A stretch of DNA of 64,000 bases from Bugula neritina (lineage: Eukaryota > Bryozoa > Gymnolaemata > Cheilostomatida > Bugulidae). The translations under genes were made by a program, and so were the position numbers. This document shows positions 23,401 to 54,092 of this stretch, piece by piece (the first letter of the stretch is position 1; the number at the start of each line of letters is the position of its first letter). A model generated the notes under the pieces. The model searched no databases. It was not told the origin of the DNA and was given only the letters and a program-made list of their open reading frames with translations. The stretch is from positions 8,174,207 through 8,238,206 of the forward strand of contig OZ037767.1 in the NCBI GenBank assembly GCA_964035545.1. Direction: 5' to 3'.

Positions 23401-26400
23401 AGACATGACATCAGAAATAGTAACTAATTTTACTGAAACTTTTGCATAAACATATTAGTTATATGACTAACCGATAGTGATGAAATGCCTTGCCAATGTT
23501 TGATCTTCCAATTTGAAGCTTTTGAGCAAGCAAGTTATACCGGCGTTGTCTTTAGCATTGATGTTGATACCAAGAAGGGCCAGTTTATAGACGCACCTCA
23601 CCATGATCCTCTTGCATACTAGGTCCTCAGTCTGAAAGTACTGGTCAGCTATGAGGTGGAGATAAGTCCAACCTACAGTAATATGATGGTATATAAACAT
23701 ATGGTAATTAAGTCAAGTTAAAAACAATACATTAAAATACAATTTTGGATGGTAACTTAGAAAGTAGTCTTGGTTCCATAAAAAGAAGTGCCTGTCTAGC
23801 ATGAGACAGGTGCTAGGAAAACTTCTATAAACTAAGAAGAACTAACAAAAGTCATTAGTGAAGAATATATTGATTCAACATTACTCCTGCAATAGTTATA
23901 CAGTTTATACAGTACAAAACCCTCATGTCATGTATCCACTGAGACTTCATCACATATAAACAGGTTAAACAGTAACCTACTCTTTAAGTTCATCTGGTAG
24001 CCAATCAAAATAGAGAAGTTACCTATGAGATTACGCAAGAAGCTTGCAACAGCGGAAAAGGGCAAAGTTGGTTTATCAGTTGATATGGCAGTGTAACTTT
24101 CAATCAGTAATATAAACAATAAATTACATGTGTTTTGTAACTGAAAAAGATAGCATCTTTTAAAGCAAGAATCTGTGTGCTTTGCCAAGTAAAAAAACAG
24201 TTTTTATTACAGCAGCATTTTCAGAATTACTACTGATACTTGGTTGAAGTGGTACAATATAATTTTTGTTGGAAATCATTATTTTGCTTTGTAAACTATC
24301 CTGAAAATTATGACTGCAAGTCAAATTGACATGGGGTGCTGGATTACCTTAAAAACACTATGGTATGCATGCTATTTGCTATGTTGACCAATGAGATTGT
24401 AAGCCAAATAGCTCTACATCACTCATATTACTTGTTTTCAATTGTTAATGCAAAATTTCACTTGTGACAAGAGCAGATAAATCTGATAACCAATGCCATT
24501 AGATCAGTGTGTGTTATTATATGGTCTTTTTTAAAGACAGATATATAATGATATTCTTCCTATGACAGGACTTTGAGACATCATGGGAACACAACTCACC
24601 ATCGGTGTCAGCTTGAGTGCTCTTTAGCCTCAGATTTACTTTCTCGTCTTGAAGAAGTTTGAGTGCGCTAGTTAAACTTTGTCTAGTGCACTCTCGGATG
24701 TGGAGATAAAATTCACTCTTCTCAAAACCTTCTTCATATTCTTTTAATTTGACTGAAACAAAGAGGACACAGGCTTACTTTTTATACTAGCAATAATGAT
24801 GACAATTAATGCTTTAAAATATACTAAAACTAGTGGCTGAGCCCACCATAGTAGGTTCAAAGATAGTTTTCACTATTTCACCAGAAAAACGCAAAACACA
24901 ACAGAAATATTACTATGGAATGTTAATACCATTTTTCTAAAAGCATAAAAAATCCATTAAAGTTGCAGCTATATAAATTTGTGTTATAGTAAGAAAATTC
25001 ATAACATGTCTAATAAAACAATTGTATAGGCAGTTTTTAAGGCTATTCAAATAACAGGAGCAGCTGGTCTACTCTTACGTTGGTAGTCTGAGTCATTGTC
25101 AGCACCGAGCTCTCTCAGCGCCTTGACTGTAGCCTCAGCAACTTCACCAAGTTCTTCTATAGCTACTAGAAGAGGTTTGGGGACGACGTAAGACTCATCC
25201 ACAGTATTCACATGTACCGTGTCTAAAAACCATTGAGTAACACACTAAAGTGATACTGGCCATAAGAAGTGCAGAGAACTACAAAGAACCACTGGGAGGT
25301 ACGATGTTGAGAGGCTGCATAACAGTATTTACATATAACAGTACTAGAAATGCTAAATAAGAAAAAAAACAGACTGCACATAAAATTTACTGATACAAAG
25401 CCTTTCCCTAAGCCTAAATACATAATATATGTCTTATATCATTACTATTATTACCATTACACTACACCAAAATCAATATATAGTGAGAACTCTTTTTACA
25501 GTACTAAAGAAAATAAATGGGCAACAGATTGCTACAGACTACAGCCAAAAGTGAAGTAGTTGAAGCCCATGCTGCTTATTTCCCTGAAGGCAATCAACTC
25601 GGAAAGGTAATCACCCACAGTATAGTATTCTATGCGGATTAGATACAGGTCAATGACCTACATTTCTCTTACAAAGTTGCACTATATATACTATATCAGA
25701 AAGGTTATAGAGTGTTAACTACATGTTATATAATATTGTATATAATTAGTACTTCATGCTACTAGCTTATGTCAAATGTTGTAAAACAACTGATAGCAAA
25801 ACAGCAGAGAAAACCAATCACTGCTGCGGTTGAAAGAGAAATCAGACATATGAACTATGATATACAAGCGTACACCTTATTAAATTGCTTACAACTTTAT
25901 TATTGAAAGGAAATCACATGGAAAGAATAACCCAATTAAAGCAGCAGTCAACAAACTCATTTATAAGCTGGGGAATCAAACTGCTATATTAATAAATAGA
26001 AAGAAAAGCAAATTCAACAACAGTCATACATTTCCAAGGCGAATCAACATCGCTAAGTGCAAGATATCCAGTAATCAGAGAGAATATCACTGAATGCTAT
26101 ATATTTTCTATTGCATACTCACTCTCTTCGTCTACCCTCTCCACTAAAATATATCAGTTCTAGCATACTATGGTACAGCTATGCACAAATATCAATATTA
26201 TGTCCCATTATACTTTAATTGGGCAGCAAAAATGACTCTTAAAGTACAGTCAGCAAGAATAATCCAAAGAAAGTTTTAGTTATGCACTAGTGAGTTTCAA
26301 TTGAACACGATTTTAGCTGATGCGATTACACACTTTAAAATATAAAAAGAAGGAAGTAGACAATGTACTAGCTCTGCATTTTGAAGTACAATAAAATCCA

Positions 26401-28974
26401 AACCTCAAAATTTGATCTAAAACATTTTATGTTATGGCAAAAAATGCTAAAACTAACTTCACTGTAAGATTTTTGTGACTTTGCATAAAAAACTGGTCCT
26501 GACTTCATCGGAATGATAACCGCTGAGCACAGGTAAAAATTTACAAGATTTGGTTCAAAAAGTAAATTTGAAATACCTTTTACAGTTAAGTAGATTAAAA
26601 AACCTTGAGAAAGAAATAATGCTAAAAACTATGTAAAATAATAATTACTTGAACTTCAACCAAACTTACGATCTTTTGCTATCTTGATCACAGCTTCATG
26701 GTCACACGCCAGTGCGGAGCAAACAAGTTCATTAATCTGAAATATAAAAATTACTCCATTAATAAGAAGAAAGTACATGATCAACTGAATACCAGCTACT
26801 GACTACTCACTACCATCTACTGAATAAATTGCATACTGGTAGAGAAGAACATAGTATGTACCAACAACTAATGAGTCACTTTACCTTACAGTACTAACAG
26901 AAAATTTGTTGCAGATCAAACCATATTAATTCCAATTAACTATACTGGCAAGTAACGAAAATACAAGTTTTAATTGTTTGAAACAACTGGAAACAATTTC
27001 ATTAGCTAATCTTTCCAAAATACTTATTAGCACAAAACTAATGTTGATCAATACAAACCCATTCATATTTCTGAAGAAGATGTTTAACCCTGGTGTTCCC
27101 CGTTCCATCACACAACTCTCTCATAGACTTGTTGTTTCTCCTGACATTGCCCCTCACCCACGCCTTGAGGTACTGCTCCACCACTGCGTAGTCCTCTCTC
27201 TCCACTATCACGGACAGCAAAGAGAGAAATTATAAACATTACCATAAACACTGTGCTATTCACAACATGTCTATAATCAAAGAAAGTTAAAAGTACAATT
27301 AATTTCATAATTAAAATCAACATTGTAAATTGCAAGCAAACATTTCAGTAAAAAATATAGCTTTATTGACAATGTAAGATGATGTGTCCATTACTTATAT
27401 ATTGAAATGCCAACAAGTAAACTTACCAGCATACCAGATTCCTGTACCAGCGTCCAACTGGTCTTTTACTTGATAGCAGAGCCTCCCTTCGAAATTGTGA
27501 ATTACTGTGCAGTTATGATTGTTGGGCATACTTGGATCCACCCCTACAACCAAGTTAAATAAAATTCAACAATTAATTGCTAAATTTATAAAAGATATTA
27601 AAAATATTATGCTATGAACAACTACAAAACTTATATTGAACTGTATTAAAAACATTTACTGATAATTATATAATAATATAATATAGTACAACATAATATA
27701 TGGAAAAAAAATCATTACACAAAGAGCTCAAGACAAAAATATAGGATGAGGATATTTTATCAAGAATAGAACAGTGAAAATGAATTGCTATGACAAAGTA
27801 TGATGTCACTATCTGTGGCTGTAAACTAGATGCCTCAGGTGTTTCTGTAGTTACAGCAACTCACTTCCCTTCCATTTTACTGATACAAATCTAGTAATGC
27901 AATAAGATATAAAACATACTGTATTACAACATGACATATATACAATATAATATAGTTATATTTTATATAAATATAGCATAGTGTAAAAATATTACAGTAT
28001 TACACAACTTGCTATAATGTATATTATACTAAAATCTTCTTGCCAATTCTAATGAGATGTTCCCACAGGTGCTCACAATGTGGCCGAACACATGCCAAAT
28101 GCAGACAGGTATTTCCAGCCGAGTTCCTCATATTCACGTCAATACCACGGATAACCAGTCTGTATATAGTGGGAACAACAGCTGTCACACTCTTTGTATT
28201 TACAAACAGATCAGAGAAGCTCTACAAGAATTATATCAACAATCTCATAAATTGCCTATTCCATATAGTACTGAGTTGGCGTATATTGAGGGGAGGGGGA
28301 GCAGTTGAAACTGCTTTTAGACCTTTTTTGATTTTCAATCAAAAATTATTTTGGTGGAGATATTTCAATCATAAATGATTATTATCATTATTTTCTCATT
28401 ACTTTCTTTATTGAATGACTCAGCCAAAGAGCATTGGTGACTCAGTGAATCTAGTAAAAGCTTTAAGTTGTGTAATCCTATTAAAATAATTTCTCATTAT
28501 AGCTTCTCCAAAGGGTATCAAGTAACAACTAAACAAGTCATGTATAACCATTAGCATGTGATCCTCCACATTAATGTGATCTCAGTGGAGCTAAAAAGTG
28601 TACTCAGCTAAGTTGAATCATCTGAAACATGGCACTGTTTATATAGTATAACTGATTGTTACTGTACAACATAACTGATTGTTTCTTTATAGTACAACTG
28701 ATTGCTACTATATAGTATAACAGATGGTTACTGCATGGTACAAATGAATAATCAGAAGATGTTTTCACAACACCTGAACCAGGATATGGAGATAGGTGTT
28801 GCCAGTTTTCTTTGACTTTAAGTTGATATCCTGACGAGACAAGCTGTCTATCACAGATAAAGACTTCTTCATAGAGTCTTCAGTTGCCTCAACAAGAAGT
28901 TTGTATAACTCTGTGTCCTCCATTGTGACCTGGGAGGGTCCCAACGCTTTCTTACGATCCTCATCAGCAGTCAT
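14423..28974 (-). CDS. ankyrin-repeat protein with an internally duplicated multi-exon module
   Basis: About 21 exons, read from high to low coordinates: 28774-28974, 28044-28221, 27427-27543, 27059-27204, 26670-26736, 26123-26143 (tentative 21-nt), 25079-25222, 24600-24752, 23472-23672, 22932-23057, 21977-22092, 21696-21798, 21201-21371, 20240-20394, 19770-19925, 19226-19405, 17070-17157, 16607-16824, 15986-16078, 15454-15462 (tentative 9-nt), 14423-14509. Together they keep one frame for about 909 aa. Ankyrin signatures include NTYLH and GIDVNMRNSAGNTCLHLA (~55-120), WTYLHLIAD and NINAKDNAGITCL (~343-405), RDELGHTLLHK (~615-630) and DRYGRTLLHLAILHGH with RTPVHYAAA (~775-825). The first two blocks share a following GVDP...GIW(Y/V)A exon and a VE-starting exon, so the halves look duplicated. 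No signal peptide or catalytic domain is seen; the C-terminus is charged (EKPTPKKQKLRGRQ). Role unknown, probably protein-protein binding. The family is not recognised. Confidence 0.75.
15870..15965. repeat. short tandem/palindromic repeat just after an ankyrin-gene donor
   Basis: Copies of CATAGTTATGA and its complement TCATAACTATG form direct and inverted repeats. On the minus strand they start about 20 bases downstream of the donor at 15985. The preceding exon end (ACTATGACTATCAG) resembles the repeat unit, so the array may derive from it. Confidence 0.55.
16917..16990 (+). mobile_element. possible tRNA-derived SINE fragment
   Basis: GTAGTGGTTACAGTGCTGGC resembles the D-arm/A-box part of a tRNA-derived SINE, followed about 30 bases later by a weak B-box-like GGAAGTTTGAGC. 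It lies in an intron of the ankyrin gene. There is no A-tail and no second copy in this window, so the call is weak. Confidence 0.28.
17158..19225 (-). repeat. intron-filling 20-bp minisatellite (ankyrin gene)
   Basis: Almost the whole intron between the exons 19226-19405 and 17070-17157 is a tandem array. The minus-strand unit is GTAATGTACAGTGTATAATG, with variants at a few positions (GTATAATGGTAACG, GTGCAGTG). The units are very regular from about 19225 down to 17500 and degenerate from 17500 to about 17165. The first unit is the donor itself: exon ...TCTACTCTG followed by GTAATGCATAATGTGTAATG. Two short 10-base insertions (TGTACACTG near 18466 and 18770) shift the phase. On the plus strand all three frames are open for 1.7 kb because the unit lacks stops; this is not coding. 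Confidence 0.95.
22862..22925. repeat. short degenerate GATAT repeat after an ankyrin-gene donor
   Basis: Units such as GATATTAATATGATATCAAT recur about every 12-15 bases. On the minus strand the repeat begins within ten bases after the GTTAGT donor of exon 22932-23057. Confidence 0.5.
28042..28043 (-). other. probable GC-AG intron donor in the ankyrin gene
   Basis: Exon 28044-28221 encodes ...LWEHLIRI and should end with the first base of a Gly codon, as the parallel exon 23472-23672 does. The intron then starts GCAAGA rather than GTAAGA. Joining here gives I-G-V-D-P, exactly as in the second module (I-G-V-D-P at the 23472/23057 join). No GT nearby keeps this frame. Confidence 0.6.
28640..28731. 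repeat. four copies of a 23-bp repeat, ankyrin gene intron 1
   Basis: Units of the type TAACTGATTGTTACTRTA, 23 bases long, occur four times in tandem with a few changes each. They sit about 45-130 bases after the donor of exon 1 on the minus strand. Confidence 0.75.
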
Positions 28975-30303
28975 GCTAAGTGGTGTGGTAGCTGCTATTT
29001 AACATAACATTTGATGCTCTCCAGTCTCAAACCTTCAAGTAGTTAGATTGCAGAATTATTTGAAAATTTTAACCAAAATTTATAAAAAAAATTTTTAAAT
29101 ACCTAAATAACTCAACTCAATCTAGTATGAAGCAGAGCTGCCTATAAAATAAATGGCAAATCTAGAAGTAGTAGAAGTTATTCGATGTGCAAAATGCTGT
29201 TAAACGTTTTACATATAGAATAACATTACAGAATTAGAATGGAATAATATTTAATAATGCAGAAGCAAATAGTAATACTACATGACTGATAACTTTAAAG
29301 TAACCCTCTTGAACACGTAAAAATAACCAAAGCAATCACAAAAGAGGTCCATAAAAACAATATCAATATGAATAAGTGGTAGTGCAACACTCAGCAATTA
29401 GGGACATGGTATTAATAATCAACATACTCATTATTATGACTAATCATTAATAAATGATGACTAGCAGTAGCTTTAGCGTTGCTTTGCCTATGGCTATTGT
29501 AATACTAATGGTAAGCCCTGGGTTATTATCAGTGTAAGCGTATGACTATGAGCCTCAGTGATACTCATAGTCATACTCATAGTCATACTATCACTATTAC
29601 TTTTAGTATGAGTAAGAGTATGACTATGATTATGAGTATCAGTATCAGCACGAATAATGACTATGACATTGACTATGACTTATGACTATCACTATCACTA
29701 TGACTATGAGTATGAGTATGAGGCTCACTTCAACTCCAAGTTCAAGCTAACCTTTGCACATTTTTACTTGTTACAAACAAAACTACTTACAAAAATAAAA
29801 TATAAACATTAAAACAAACCCAACTAAACATAAGGATTAAAGCAACACTTTCAAAACAAAAGCTAACACAATTAAAGCGTGAACTAACCTTGCACCAAAG
29901 GCAAAGTCAAATGCATTCAGTTTCACTCTCACCTTAACCTTTAGCACCGTTGCATGTGTTGCTAGAGAAACACTTTTTCAGACTATTCTACCTGCGAACA
30001 CGGATTTACCTTAGTATATTAGGCGATGGTAAAATCGGACTAAGAGAATCTAAAGAAAAGTTTGTAAATTTTGTTAAAAAAAATGAATAAATAACAAAAA
30101 AAATATTTTCTTGAGCAAAATTAATTTTTTTTTGTAAATTGTGAAAAATGCAACATTTAGGAAAGTATTTTACGGTTTTTTGTAATATTTTCTTTAAGAT
30201 TATCTAACTAATAAAAATGGCAGCCCCCTTGCAACCTTTGACTGTAAATTTTGAATAACATATTGCCGACGCAAGTTTATAAAAATGTAGTAATATAAGC
30301 ACT
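28975..30303. promoter_or_regulatory. divergent intergenic region, likely shared promoter of ankyrin gene and GCN2
   Basis: The ankyrin ATG (28972-28974, minus) and the GCN2 ATG (30304, plus) are head to head, 1.33 kb apart. The segment contains a GACTAT/GAGTAT hexamer tract at about 29537-29730. No TATA box stands out near either start. Shared regulation is an inference from the arrangement only. Confidence 0.4.
29537..29730. repeat. degenerate hexamer tract (TATGAC / TATGAG and complements)
   Basis: Runs of ACTCATAGTCAT switch at about 29600 to the complementary strand sense (AGTATGAGTAAGAGTATGAC), then to ACTATGACTATCACTATGAG. Sense switching lets the tract fold back on itself. Confidence 0.8.
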
Positions 30304-50101
<19,798 letters not shown>

Positions 50102-51873
50102 GAAATACTACTTCAATGTACAAGCATTATTTTAAGCATAATATATTATCACATGTTTAACGCAAAATTCTCGGAAGTTATTCCAATTTACTGAAATTCC
50201 TTGTCTTTTTTCAGGATGACTTTTAGTTCTTAACTGATACTGTTTGTAAAGTTTAAATGGTTTTCCTATTCAGCAATCGGTTCTGGTCATGAATCAATCC
50301 TATCAATTATTTATTTAAAACTGTTTTCTACTCTTACTTCCTAGTACAGTTTCACATGTTGAGGCATTACTGATTGCATTGTATTTTATATTCTGTTGTC
50401 TAATATTGATTTTCTCGACATGCATACCCTTTGTGGACTAGGCTTAATTCATGTACTATTTTCAGCAGGAATAGAAGTAAGCAATGGACACCTACCAAAT
50501 TATACTCATAAATAGCCAAGACATTATTAAAATACTGTTATAGAACTCAAATTACATATTATATTTAATTGTATTTTATAAAATATGTTTCATTTTTAAA
50601 TAAAAAAATTAACTAAATTAGTAAGTTTCCATTTGATAAATGTTGGTATCGCTGATTTGTAGTAGCTATATAATAAATGTGATTTCATTGATAGCTCAAT
50701 TGCATAGAATTTTATGTGCATGCTTTATGGTTCAGTAAAAGTTGGAAAAAAATTTAATAATTTGCATGCATAGCTTCATTATGATATATAAATTACTCAA
50801 AAATCTATATGGTTACTAAATTTAGTTTTGAGACTAACTGATTTATTGAAACATTTGCTAATCAGTTGGTATGAATAATTGAAAGCTCAAAATGTAGGAT
50901 AAAATGAATTGTTAGAAGAGCTCGAGTTTAATTTTCAGAGTTGTCTACTGTTGAGTATGTATAACTCTAAACCATCTAAAGTTCCAAACCTGGTTAATTC
51001 GATATTTCCTGAAGGTTGACTATTCATTTGTATGGCAATAATGTATATATTTTTATTATAACAATGTGTAAAACATTAAAACTTTTACTTTTTTCAATTG
51101 CAAAATTAGTGTGTTGAATGTAGGATCATCAAGAATGTAGGAACAAAGTTGCAACTTTACGTTGTCCGGTAAGTAAAAAGCGAGAATAGAAAGGCTTTGG
51201 CTATCTGCTACCGTATTTGCGAGTAATTTGATTGGTCCCATAACACCTCGCATCAGTCGCAATATTGTTATATAATTTTTAAGCTAACAGAACATTGTCT
51301 CACACAAAGATTTTCTTGTTTTTCTGTTGGTTCTCAATGTCTTTTAATTTTAATTTATTGACACACGCATATGTAAACTTAAAATTATAACTCACCTATT
51401 TTATATCTGTTCCTTCTGCTTTTTATTCTGTGGTTTTTAAAAGTATTTTTTCTGTCAACATTAATTACGTTCACCATTCTTTCTCAATTTACATGACTTT
51501 TCATTACTTAGTGATTTCTACTTTGCATAATAAAATATACTATAGATGAACACAATAGATGCTTTATGTTTATACTAACGAAATTATTTCATTACTATAT
51601 TTTTAATAATAATCGAGTGTAGTGATGGGCAAAAAACTACCAACTGGTATATCCTAAATATTTGGAAAATTTGGCATAATTATCGCTTGCAAATTCATTG
51701 AGCCAATCACTACGAGCATCAATTTATTCGCCGATAGAAGAATCTAATCGAGATAGTCCAGCTTTCCTGCGAGTATCGGCATCAGTATGTGCTAATTTTG
51801 CTGAAGCAAAACTAAACGGAACATTTATCTTTTTACAAACATTCAAAGATTATTGTTGTTTCTATCAATTAAA
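50102..51873. other. intergenic region GCN2 - TOMM20
   Basis: AT-rich. AATAAA at 50599-50604 and 50672-50677 are candidate poly(A) signals for GCN2. No gene or distinct repeat is seen; the region just before 51874 should hold the TOMM20 promoter but no clear TATA box is visible. Confidence 0.55.
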
Positions 51874-53784
51874 ATGAATATGATTGGGAAATCAACAGCA
51901 ATATGTGCAGGAGCTGTAGGTTTAGCATTTGTTGGATACTGCATATATTTTGATAGAAAAAGACGATCAGATCCCGAGTACAAAGCTAAAATTCGTGAAA
52001 GTAAGTTTTAGTTTCAGTTTGGATTAAACTTAATATTGATCAAAGTGTTTCTTTTAAATCTGCAATTATAATTTGATAAGTTAAATTTGTTTGAGATGAA
52101 ACGCGATGAAAGCTTTAATGTGATCGTTGTGATTCTTTGTAATGGTAGTTTTGATTTCGGCGTTGTTAAACTTTAAGTTAATCTTAATACTAATCATAAT
52201 CATAATGATAATGATAGTGAGACTGAGAACATTTGTGATTTGATTTTCATTTTACCATCGCTTATGTTGGTTATGCTGTTATGCAGATGCATTTGCATTT
52301 GAAATTTTAATCTTAGGCTCACTGTTCTGTATTGCGGGTCTAATTGTTAGTTTCTCATGGCTAAAGAATACTGCTGCTTACTCTTTTAGCCTACCTATCA
52401 TAATAACTTTCGTAGAGTTATTGTGTTACGCATGTATAGTTTTAATAAGTAACAGTATATTTCTGTTGTTTGTTTTAGGGAGGAAAAAAGAAAAAACTAG
52501 CACACAAAAGACATCCACATGTGGTGAGCGTCCAAGACCTGATGCCACAGACACTCAAGCTGTTCAGAATTACTTCCTACAAGAAATTCATACTGGCGAA
52601 GAGAAGCTGGCGTTAGGTTAGTTTTCATTTCAACATCTGCTTTGCACTATGATTACTTTTTGTGTGGTAATGTTATTTATAGAATTAATTAACTGAGTGT
52701 CTAGACTCTAGTAGTTGCAATGATATTTGGGATGAAATATTTTAATAAAATGAAAATGAGCATTTGTGACTTACTTGTTTTTAATGTTTGGTGATTTAAA
52801 TCGACAATCGTTTGCCCTTGTGCCGTCTGCACACTTCTATGATCAATGTTGTTCATAGCTGTATAATGTTGAATAATATCAACTAGTTCTGCTTCTACAG
52901 GAATGATAGATGCTGGAGTAGAACATTTATACAATGCTGTATCCATATGCGCTCAACCGCAACAGTTGCTGCAAGTTTTGCAGCAGACGCTGCCTCCCAA
53001 CATCTTCCAGCAGTTGATCAACAAACTGCAGTCTGTAGCAACTTCTGTAAGTTTGCTATAATTTATTCAGTGTAAAGTGTTATTCTATTCAATGGTGTCA
53101 TTTTAGCATCTTTATGCATTAGTTAGTCATATTACATTGTCTTTCACATCTGCAAACTACCCTAGTTTTGTATCTACCTGATTTAATCTGAGTCATGTCC
53201 TTCTAACGAATACATTCAGCACAAACACAACTATAAAGCACCTTCTAGTTGTTAACTCGTTTTAGAAATTGTTAAAAAAAAATTAAATCATTTTATAGCA
53301 TTGAGTTTAATTGCTTTTTAAAAGGCAAATAAATGTTGTGCAAATTAATTTCTTAATCATTCGAATCAGTAGACTCATTCAATAGTGTTTTTTTTACATT
53401 TATGCACAATAAGAAGTTAGTGGAATATACTTGCACCAGATGCATTTTAGTTGATATTTTAACCCAGACTTATGCTCTTCTTATATTAAAATTTTATATC
53501 AACTAAATATTTTGCCTAAAAGCTGCTTTTAATTCAAACTCTCTAGTCATTGCGTAGCAGCTGCAAACTTAGTATTTCAGAGTGTATTGCAATAGCTGTA
53601 TTCTCTCTACTACCAGTATTAATACTCACTCTACAAATTTATTTAGCCAATCAGAATATTCATTATGACTTGTTTTGTAAACTTGAAGTTAATCAGTTGA
53701 ACCAATATTTAGTGTAATTTTATTGCATTGCAGAAAGTATCAAAAGAGCCGATAGCTGAACAAGTTGACGATGAACTGGAGTAA
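51874..53784 (+). CDS. TOMM20: mitochondrial import receptor subunit TOM20
   Basis: Outer-membrane receptor that recognises amphipathic presequences and passes proteins to the TOM channel. Four exons, 51874-52000, 52479-52616, 52901-53046 and 53734-53784, give 153 aa (vertebrate protein about 145). The N-terminus starts MNMIGKS with one hydrophobic anchor (AICAGAVGLAFVGYCIYF, ~9-26), then a basic DRKRRSDPEYKAKIRERRKKEK stretch split across exons 1 and 2. The cytosolic part has the single TPR-like receptor domain, with the hallmark AQPQQLLQVLQQTLPP and an acidic tail ending DDELE. Another methionine at codon 3 could serve equally as start. An AATAAA lies at 53943-53948, and the next gene starts only about 145 bases beyond it. 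Confidence 0.95.
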
Positions 53785-54092
53785 ACTTATACAACTCATT
53801 CAGAAAAACTTTTCTTAAACTAATTCTTGTGCTTTTATTACCCAGTTCTTTGCTGATGCTTTTTCTTTTAAAGTTTTCGATAATTGTGCTACTCCAATAC
53901 AGTATATCAAATTATGTATACACACAGTATGTTAATCAATGAAATAAATGCAATCTGTTGAATTCCAATCAAAATTCGCTCGTATTCATTTATGAAAGTC
54001 ACGCAAATGGCTGTGATGTCATGAGTTTTTGTAGTTTTCTGCTGTTGGTTTCATTGAACCTAATTTTCGTGAATCAATTTTCGACATAAATT
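53785..54092 (+). promoter_or_regulatory. short spacer TOMM20 - unknown gene
   Basis: Only 308 bases separate the TOMM20 stop codon from the next ATG on the same strand, and the poly(A) signal sits at 53943-53948. The downstream promoter must therefore overlap or abut the TOMM20 3' end, or the two genes could share a transcript. Confidence 0.4.

Noticed and set aside
28040-28378. Plus-strand 112-codon frame starting MPILMRCSH
   Set aside because: Antisense to ankyrin exon 28044-28221, whose minus reading gives a textbook ankyrin repeat.
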